A DNA stretch of 26,309 nucleotides from Euryarchaeota archaeon UBA561 (GTDB taxonomy: Archaea > Thermoplasmatota > Poseidoniia > Poseidoniales > Poseidoniaceae): positions 1 through 26,309 of the forward strand of contig DANX01000023.1 of NCBI GenBank assembly GCA_002502295.1, in the 5' to 3' direction. Below are positions 7,205 through 13,530 of this stretch, in pieces. Made by a program: the position numbers and the translations under genes. A model generated the notes under the pieces. That model had not been told where the DNA came from. It saw only the letters and a list, made by a program, of their open reading frames with translations, and ran no database searches. The stretch's first letter is position 1, and the number at the start of each line of letters is the position of its first letter.

Positions 7205-8646
7205 GCGAAGGCAGCGTCGTCGGTTCTTTCGTGGTACCCGTTCACCCACATACCGTCCTCGCTCCTGATGAAAACCCCGGTTGGCGGGCCTTACGCGACG
7301 CCTTTGACGAAGCAGCACAGATGATTCGAGACCTCGAAGCAGACTTGCTCATCGTCTATTCAACCACATGGCCATCCATCATTGGACATCAAATCCAAGC
7401 GGACCCAAACCCTGAATGGGTGATGGTCGACCATGATTTTCACGACCTCGGTTCGATTCCCTATTCGTTCAACATTGACGCCGACTTTGCCCATGCATGG
7501 GACGAGGCTAACCGCAACAGAGGTCTGCAAAGCCGATGTGTGAATTACAAAGGATTCCCCATTGATGTGGGCTCAGTGGTCGCCCTTACCTTGCTTAATC
7601 CGAACAACGAGATCCCCGCCGTCATTGTCTCTTCAAACATGTACGCCAATCGAAGCGAAACCACTGTGCTTGCCAAATCATGCCTTGACGTGATTAAAAG
7701 CCAGGGGCGTCGGGCTGTGGCCATCACGGCCATGTCCCTATCGAACCGAATGTTCACCGACTTTATCGAGCCAACTGAAGACAAAATCCACTCGCTCAAG
7801 GACGATGAGTGGAATCAAAAAATCCTCGAATTTCTGAGGGATGGACGACTGGAGGATGTCGGCCAGCTTTCAAGGACCATTCACCGTCAAATCCGAGTCC
7901 AAAAGGTCGTGGCCTTCAAACCAATGTGGTGGCTATCTGCCATGAATGGAAACCGCAACGACCTAAGTGGAAGGGTATTGGCCTACGAAGCCATCCACGG
8001 AGCTGGTTGCGCTGTGGTGCACGTTGACCCGACGCCATCGGGCGTAGGAGACAAGGAATACGATGAAGACGACGTGGAATACTTTCAAGGCGAGCGAGGA
8101 GTCTTGGACTCTGGAACAGAAATCAACATCGATGAGTTGCAGACCTCTGGGCATAAAGAAAGCCAACATTCTGAACCCCCGCAAGAGCAAACAAGCGGTC
8201 CAGAGCTATGGGATCCCACGGAGGCTGAAGGTTCAGTCAACACCGATTCCGCTCCTAAACCAGTGGGAGCCTATCCCCACGCCCGAAAAGTCGGTAACAT
8301 GCTCTTCCTCTCAGGTGTTGGACCACGTCAACCTGGCACGAATTCAATACCCGGCGGACCCATCCATGATGAACATGGAGACCCCATGAATTACGACATC
8401 AAGGCCCAAACGCATGCTGTTGTTGACAACGTTCGACGAATCGTTGAGGAAGCAGGAGCCTCCATGGACCAAGTGGTTGATGTCACCACGTTCCTTGTCG
8501 ATATGAAGCGAGATTTCGCCGGATACAACGAGGTATGGGCTGAGACACTCGGCAAAGTCGGTCCGACAAGAACCACCTTGGCCATCGACGCTTTACCCAC
8601 GCCCATTGCAGTGGAAATGAAGGTCATCGTCCACTTGGGCGAGTGA
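7201..8646 (+). CDS. amnA-amnD: 2-aminophenol 1,6-dioxygenase alpha subunit fused to 2-aminomuconate deaminase-like (RidA-fold) domain
   Basis: A 481-residue two-part protein. Residues 1-275 are LigB-fold and look like the structural alpha subunit of 2-aminophenol dioxygenase: VNYKGFPIDVGSV and AMSLSNRMFTDF fit that group. Aligned to the beta subunit next door, the four metal/catalytic positions are replaced: His14 to Val14, His63 to Thr56, His196 to Asn182 and Glu252 to Lys235. It should therefore be non-catalytic. Residues 276-350 form an acidic, Ser/Gln/Pro-rich linker. Residues 351-481 are a RidA/YjgF-fold domain beginning KPVGAYPHARKVGN and containing DFAGYNEV and GPTRTTLAIDALP (Arg457), matching AmnD-type 2-aminomuconate deaminase, which releases ammonia to give 4-oxalocrotonate. 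I know AmnA and AmnD as separate bacterial proteins; a fusion would place the deaminase on the dioxygenase complex. Confidence 0.85.
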   Translation: MSEGSVVGSFVVPVHPHTVLAPDENPGWRALRDAFDEAAQMIRDLEADLLIVYSTTWPSIIGHQIQADPNPEWVMVDHDFHDLGSIPYSFNIDADFAHAWDEANRNRGLQSRCVNYKGFPIDVGSVVALTLLNPNNEIPAVIVSSNMYANRSETTVLAKSCLDVIKSQGRRAVAITAMSLSNRMFTDFIEPTEDKIHSLKDDEWNQKILEFLRDGRLEDVGQLSRTIHRQIRVQKVVAFKPMWWLSAMNGNRNDLSGRVLAYEAIHGAGCAVVHVDPTPSGVGDKEYDEDDVEYFQGERGVLDSGTEINIDELQTSGHKESQHSEPPQEQTSGPELWDPTEAEGSVNTDSAPKPVGAYPHARKVGNMLFLSGVGPRQPGTNSIPGGPIHDEHGDPMNYDIKAQTHAVVDNVRRIVEEAGASMDQVVDVTTFLVDMKRDFAGYNEVWAETLGKVGPTRTTLAIDALPTPIAVEMKVIVHLGE

Positions 8647-8718
8647 GTTTTTCCGGATACCGGGGAAACTTGGTTGGAATCCATACAAATAACTATTATG
8701 ATATTGAATCTTCTCCGA

Positions 8719-8726
8719 TTTATAAG
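8719..8726 (+). promoter_or_regulatory. TATA box of the permease gene
   Basis: TTTATAAG, a close match to the archaeal TATA consensus, is centred about 36 nt before the permease ATG. It sits in a 112-base AT-rich gap. A short leader of roughly ten bases carrying GGGGAGA would result. The permease can thus be transcribed independently of the dioxygenase genes. Confidence 0.6.
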
Positions 8727-8758
8727 ACCAATTGGTACCGGATTCAGGGGAGAGAAAG

Positions 8759-10417
8759 ATGGCCAAGAACACCGTTGAAAACATCATCAAAGGTGTTGCA
8801 TCGGGGGACGGAAAAGCCGTTGCAGAGGAAGTCAAAGGCACCCTTTCTCGAACGATTGGGCTTGCCACATTGGTGATTCTGTCGTTGTCATCCATGCTCG
8901 GCTCAGGTTTGTTCATTCTCCCCGCCTTCGCTCAAGAATTGGCGGGCGACGGCATGTGGTTTGCCTTCGTTCTAGCCGCTTCTGTGGTCCTTACTGGAGC
9001 ATTCTCAAAATCCGAACTCGCCAGTGCCATGCCAGAATCAGGTGGAGTTTACATCTACATGGAGCGCACCTACGGTTCACTCATGGGCACCATCAGCGGG
9101 CTCGGTTTGTTTGCTTCCTTCATGCTCAAATCAGCGTTTGCCTTGATTGGCTTTGCAGCATATTTGGAAGTGGTGACGGCCGCTTTGGATGTTGAGGTCA
9201 ATCCAATCACCATGGCGCTTGTTCTCTTGACGTTCATTGTGATCATCAACATCACCGGCGTTAAAAAAATCAAGAAGGTCCAAACGCCAATCGTAGCAAC
9301 CGCCGTAACGTTCCTCCTTTTCCTGTGCATCATGGCACTGCTGAGCGGTGATGCAGATCTATCGCGACCCATCACCAACGTTGACTATTTCAGTCCCGAG
9401 ATGGGTTCTGCAGCAGCTCTTGTTTTCGTGGCCTATTCTGGCGCCATCAAGGTTGGAGCCATCGGTGGAGAAGTGATGGATCCGGAGAAAAACATCCCAC
9501 GGGGTATGTTCGCATCGCTCTTGGTGGCGACCATCCTCTATGCTGGTGTGGCCTTTGTTATGGTCTCGGTCCTGCCGACCAATTGGCACATGGACCATGG
9601 CCATGCCATTGAGAACCCCATCTACGTGTTTGCTGAACATGTAGCAGGGAGCACCGTGGGTGTTATCGCCGCTCTCTTGGCCATCATAACCATGGCATCC
9701 ATGGCCCTTGCGGGGGTTTTGTCCGCTTCACGATTCTTATTTGCCATGGCACGAGATAACCTCCTTCCATCAAAACTCGAAGACCTCAATCCCACGTACG
9801 AAACGCCACACTGGCCGATTGTCATCACTGGATTATTGATGGCGACGGCCATTTTGACCATCGATGTTCATGCCATTGCAGAGCTCGCTTCGGGATTCAA
9901 CATCATGGTGTTCGTCGCCATCAATGCGTCTGTGGTTGTGATGCGAAATGCCGGACCAAAGCACGAATGGAACCCGCCCTACAAATCCCCCCTCTACCCG
10001 CTTCCGCAAATCTACGGTGCAGGAACCGGAATCATTCTGCTTTGGCTCATTGGAGCGAACGCCCTCATCGGGGCGGCCGGTGCCATCGGTCTGGGCCTGG
10101 CTGTGTGGTTGTCATACGGACGAAAACACATCCTCGAAGAAGCGCGAACAACTCCTTTCTCGGCCTTCAAATCACGTTTCATAAACCCCACACCTGAGGC
10201 CCACGAACGCTTCCTAACTGCCTTCCAATCCGCAGACATCGGCAGGAAGAACCACTTGACGTTGAGTGAATTTAGAGCCGCCCTCACTCAGGGGCTCGGC
10301 ATGGATCTCTCTCCAATGGAGGTCCGAATGTATTTCCACAAAGCTGACACAGACGGCGACGGGGTTGTCGACATTGACGAGTTCCTCACGGCGATGGAGC
10401 GCAACGAGGAAGAGTAA
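8759..10417 (+). CDS. APC-superfamily amino acid/amine permease with C-terminal EF-hand pair
   Basis: About 552 residues. Residues 1-35 are a charged cytoplasmic segment. About twelve membrane helices follow, starting with TLVILSLSSMLGSGLFILPA, the typical APC family G-S/A-G motif in helix 1, then SKSELASAMPESGGVYIYMERTYG, FVAYSGAIKVGAIGGEVMDPEKNIPRG and LSASRFLFAMARDNLLP; all are hallmarks of amino acid/polyamine/organocation transporters. The C-terminal 85 residues are soluble and carry a canonical EF-hand calcium loop, DTDGDGVVDIDE (Asp530, 532, 534, Gly535, Asp538, Glu541), preceded by a degenerate one (around DIGRKNHLTLSE). ATG 8759 is preferred to ATG 8732, which lies between the TATA box and the ribosome binding site. 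It follows the dioxygenase genes on the same strand, so it may import the amine or amino acid they degrade, but it has its own promoter and the substrate is unknown. Confidence 0.88.
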   Translation: MAKNTVENIIKGVASGDGKAVAEEVKGTLSRTIGLATLVILSLSSMLGSGLFILPAFAQELAGDGMWFAFVLAASVVLTGAFSKSELASAMPESGGVYIYMERTYGSLMGTISGLGLFASFMLKSAFALIGFAAYLEVVTAALDVEVNPITMALVLLTFIVIINITGVKKIKKVQTPIVATAVTFLLFLCIMALLSGDADLSRPITNVDYFSPEMGSAAALVFVAYSGAIKVGAIGGEVMDPEKNIPRGMFASLLVATILYAGVAFVMVSVLPTNWHMDHGHAIENPIYVFAEHVAGSTVGVIAALLAIITMASMALAGVLSASRFLFAMARDNLLPSKLEDLNPTYETPHWPIVITGLLMATAILTIDVHAIAELASGFNIMVFVAINASVVVMRNAGPKHEWNPPYKSPLYPLPQIYGAGTGIILLWLIGANALIGAAGAIGLGLAVWLSYGRKHILEEARTTPFSAFKSRFINPTPEAHERFLTAFQSADIGRKNHLTLSEFRAALTQGLGMDLSPMEVRMYFHKADTDGDGVVDIDEFLTAMERNEEE

Positions 10418-10429
10418 GCGTTGGTCAAA

Positions 10430-10849
10430 TCAAGCGAGAATCAGACGCAAATTCTCCAAACTGCGGAGTTCGGCGAAGTAGATCTGCTCGATCGCGTCGT
10501 ACATTTCTTGATCGCCTATTTCTTCCAAGAGTTTGATGATGCCAGCGTAGACTTCAGATGCTTTGGTCTCGGTTTCCAGAGAACGTTGCAGCATGTCCTT
10601 GAAATCCGTCGAGTGAACGATGGGGTGAGGATTGCGTTCGGTGACCGGCACACCGCCCAACTTGACGATTGAGCGACGGACGACATCGGCGTGGGCCAAT
10701 GATTCAGTGGCTTCTTCGGTAAACATCGGGTCGAGCTGAAGCCGGTGAATGCCTTGGATGTTCGCGGCGTAGTGTGCGTACATATTCATGGCCCGGAGTT
10801 CCCATCCGAGGGCTTCATTGAGACGTTCAACCAACACTTCACCGCTCAT
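10430..10849 (-). CDS. Ferritin-like (bacterioferritin/Dps-type) four-helix protein with altered metal site
   Basis: A 139-residue helical protein. The opening VLVERLNEALGWELRAMNMY fits helix A of bacterioferritin-like proteins, and TETKASEVYAGII fits helix C. Compared with the bacterioferritin diiron ligands as I remember them (Glu18, Glu51, His54, Glu94, Glu127, His130), Glu17, His53, Glu94 and Glu127 are present, but the Glu51 and His130 positions hold Ser50 and Ser130; Glu49 lies next to the former. It may store or oxidise iron with a partial site, or have another binding role. ATG 10849 is chosen because the helix begins there and a TATA-like element lies 33 nt upstream; ATG 10900 would lie upstream of that element. 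It is convergent with the permease gene. Confidence 0.8.
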   Translation of the reverse strand: MSGEVLVERLNEALGWELRAMNMYAHYAANIQGIHRLQLDPMFTEEATESLAHADVVRRSIVKLGGVPVTERNPHPIVHSTDFKDMLQRSLETETKASEVYAGIIKLLEEIGDQEMYDAIEQIYFAELRSLENLRLILA

Positions 10850-10872
10850 GTTATCGTCCTTCCGTGAACGTC

Positions 10873-10890
10873 CTACGCTTTTAATCGTAG
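10873..10890 (-). promoter_or_regulatory. Palindrome overlapping TATA-like box of the ferritin-like gene
   Basis: CTACG (10873-10877) and CGTAG (10886-10890) form a perfect inverted repeat around ATTAAAAG on the minus strand. That AT element is centred about 33 nt before ATG 10849, where the TATA box should be. A repressor bound here would block TBP, so this is a candidate operator, for example for a metal- or redox-responsive regulator. No regulator gene is visible nearby. Confidence 0.45.
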
Positions 10891-10908
10891 CATTGGTCAA
10901 ACGACCAC

Positions 10909-13518
10909 TTACTCATGTCGAATCCACTCGCCCTCGGGTGTCACTTCCCAATATTGAAGTTCTTCAGAGACGTCGACATACCAGCCAGTTTGGCCTTGTT
11001 CGGTGGAAGGTGTTGCCTGCATAACGCCGATCTGACCGGCTTCCAGTGCGAGAGCTTTCATGGATTCGAGGGTCAAGCCATGGCGCTCATGGAGGGGTGT
11101 GTTGTCCGCAACAGACGATTCAGCGTGTTCATCGAGGTCTTGATCTTCATCATCACCTTCGTGTTCATCGTCATCAAAGGCGTCTTCAAGCCACTCTTCT
11201 TCTGAAACCTCTGCAGCTCTTCGAGTGAGGGTGATGAGGACGGCCAGAAGAAGAACAAGAAGAACGGCGGCCATGGTCATGGCGGTGTTGGTCGAACCGA
11301 CCGCTCCACCGAGCAAAACCTCTTCGACATCAAAGAAGTTCTGAGCCAAAAGGCCACTCCAACGGACCGTGCAAGAACGGTCGGTGCCTCCGTCTTGAAT
11401 GTCAACCTCCCACGTGCCATTCGTGACGAAGCTTGTGGGACCAGTTGTGCAGGACACACTGGCGTTGGCCTTAGGAATGCTCAAGGTATTGCCGTATTCA
11501 TCGGTAGCAAACACATTCAACAAAACGACATCACCCTCGGCAATGTTCGACCGACTTAAGGCGGCTTGAATCCGAATTGGGGCGCCAGGTTCAACCGTGA
11601 GTGGGATGGTGTGTACGGCGCCTTCATCCTCTAGGACAAGGGAGTAGGTCCCAACCTGTTTTCCGGTGAATTGCCAGTATCCAAGACCGGTCGGCGAGGC
11701 TGCCAATTCACCCAACGAGGCATTCAAACTTGATGTCACGGACACCGATTCAGCAACGTTGCCGTGAACGTCAACCACTTGGATGAAGAGATCTTGTGGC
11801 TGGCCGGCTTGCACCACCAACCCCTCGTCGGCGTCTGTGATCAACCCGTAAGCATTTCCGGCCACGACCGTCAGGCGAACCGTTGCAAAGACACCGTCTG
11901 CATTCGCTCGTATCTCATGACCGCCGACAGTGGTCGCTGTCCAGCGATTATCGTTCAGAAGCATTTCAAGCGTGATGTCCTCACCATCGAGGGTCCAATT
12001 GAGTGCAACCGGGTTCAGTTCATTGGAGTAGGCATCGAAAAAAATCGGGTTTAATTCCAAAGAACCGTCGGCCGGCACGCTGTCTCCCTCACCATCAAGC
12101 GTGATGAACGCCAGCCTTCCCGGACGAACCTCAAACGATGTATCGGTCGTGAACATGGCTCCGGTAGCGTTGTCAAACCAACTTCCTTCAAACCGCCATG
12201 ATTGAACGCGTTCGGCTTGAAGAAGCGCATATGACGTGTCGATGGAGAGTTCTTCCGTATCGCCCATGGTGGCTTCAATGGTCCCATTCACCACCCAACG
12301 GTTTCCTTTGATGTCCTCGGCCATAATTTCAACCACGACCTGATCTCCTGCCGACGGATTCCGGGGTTCAAGTTGGAATTTGACGTCTATGGCCCTGCCG
12401 TGGAGGACTTCCAGATTGAGCGAACTGATTACGGACCCGTCCGAACCCGTGATGATGGCTGGACCGGTCGCTGAAGGGTTCCAGAACACACGTTGATTTT
12501 CGTCTACAGAGAGACCTCCAGAAGAGGCCGTAAGCGCATGAATCGAGGGTGAAACCATACCGATGTACCCGTTTGCATCCCTTCGCTCGAACATCAATTC
12601 ATAGGATTCACCCGCCAAGTACTCCGATGGTGAATTGACCACTGAGAGAGTAGAGGCAACAGCATCGCCTGGAATCACCTGGAGGATTGCACTCCCTGTG
12701 ATGTTCCCCGAAGAGACCGTGATGAGCCATCGCCCCGTATTTGTAGCAAGATATTCCCCCTGGGCATTGAATGAACCATTTTCGGCAAACCAAGACAACG
12801 AACCTACCTTTGAGAGTGGCATCTCGTAACCGTTGATGTCAACAAGAGAAGGTCGTATCGTCTGCAAGGTTCCGGCTCTCACCAGAAGAGGTTCATCGAA
12901 CACGAAGGTATGAGGAGCGCCCGCGACGACGTCGATGGTCTCCCGAGATTCGAGCTGATTGTAGCGTACACGGGCGTGAACTTCGCCGAGTTCTTCAGCC
13001 GTCCATGACGGTTGGCCGTGACCAACGTATTCACCGTTGATGTCCCAAACCATGGTTGATGGCCCAGCCATTCGGTTCCCACGTCCGTCAAGAACATCGG
13101 CTGTAAGGGTGGTTGGTTCCAAGATACCCACGGAGGTCCGCGTAATTTCGATGGACGTCGGCACACCCGGCTCCACAGAGATGTTGTGACTCGCTGTCAG
13201 GCCATTGTGTTCGGCTTCAACTTCAACCAAACCAGCCGACCAAGGGTAAAACAGGCCGTCCTCGGAAATCGTCCCATTGCTGACCGACCAGGTGATGTCG
13301 CCGGTCAAGACGTTGTTGACGGGGTCATAGATGACGGCCTCGAACAACACGACTTCGTCAGCAGAGATGGAGGTAGGTGGTGCATCAATCACAACACGGT
13401 CGGCAGTTCCGGAACGCATTGGAGCCCCCTGATCCTCCAAAAGAGAAGGGACCGTTGTCGACCATGTCCCCAGGAGGACAAGCCCTACGAGGACGGTGCA
13501 AGCCTTCGAGAACGACAC
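10909..13518 (-). CDS. Membrane-anchored Ig-like repeat surface protein
   Basis: 869 residues. An N-terminal hydrophobic signal segment (ACTVLVGLVLLGTW) precedes about eight extracellular Ig-like (Big-type) repeats of roughly 90 residues. The repeats share a linker such as VEPGVP, VVAGAP, VIPGDA or VEPGAP, then an 'AD...' strand and a 'D..GN' turn (DGRGNRM, DIKGNRW, DVHGNVA, DEYGNTL). One transmembrane helix lies at about 745-765 (MAAVLLVLLLAVLITL), followed by Arg-Arg, an acidic cytoplasmic stretch (DDDEHEGDDEDQDLDEHAE), a helical part and a Trp-rich end, GWYVDVSEELQYWEV and EGEWIRHE. The start is GTG 13518, 12 nt after the stop of the giant gene, with a GAGGT upstream; no ATG fits the signal peptide. 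The Ig units resemble those at the end of the giant protein, so duplication is likely. Role: cell-surface structure or adhesion, inferred. Confidence 0.82.
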   Translation of the reverse strand: MSFSKACTVLVGLVLLGTWSTTVPSLLEDQGAPMRSGTADRVVIDAPPTSISADEVVLFEAVIYDPVNNVLTGDITWSVSNGTISEDGLFYPWSAGLVEVEAEHNGLTASHNISVEPGVPTSIEITRTSVGILEPTTLTADVLDGRGNRMAGPSTMVWDINGEYVGHGQPSWTAEELGEVHARVRYNQLESRETIDVVAGAPHTFVFDEPLLVRAGTLQTIRPSLVDINGYEMPLSKVGSLSWFAENGSFNAQGEYLATNTGRWLITVSSGNITGSAILQVIPGDAVASTLSVVNSPSEYLAGESYELMFERRDANGYIGMVSPSIHALTASSGGLSVDENQRVFWNPSATGPAIITGSDGSVISSLNLEVLHGRAIDVKFQLEPRNPSAGDQVVVEIMAEDIKGNRWVVNGTIEATMGDTEELSIDTSYALLQAERVQSWRFEGSWFDNATGAMFTTDTSFEVRPGRLAFITLDGEGDSVPADGSLELNPIFFDAYSNELNPVALNWTLDGEDITLEMLLNDNRWTATTVGGHEIRANADGVFATVRLTVVAGNAYGLITDADEGLVVQAGQPQDLFIQVVDVHGNVAESVSVTSSLNASLGELAASPTGLGYWQFTGKQVGTYSLVLEDEGAVHTIPLTVEPGAPIRIQAALSRSNIAEGDVVLLNVFATDEYGNTLSIPKANASVSCTTGPTSFVTNGTWEVDIQDGGTDRSCTVRWSGLLAQNFFDVEEVLLGGAVGSTNTAMTMAAVLLVLLLAVLITLTRRAAEVSEEEWLEDAFDDDEHEGDDEDQDLDEHAESSVADNTPLHERHGLTLESMKALALEAGQIGVMQATPSTEQGQTGWYVDVSEELQYWEVTPEGEWIRHE

Positions 13519-13530
13519 TGCATCACGACC

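Noticed and set aside
259..8646. Rut-type pyrimidine degradation (LLM oxygenase plus RidA protein)
   Set aside because: The RidA domain is AmnD-like and fused to a LigB subunit, and no RutB/RutD/RutE-like genes are seen; the ring-cleavage reading explains more genes.
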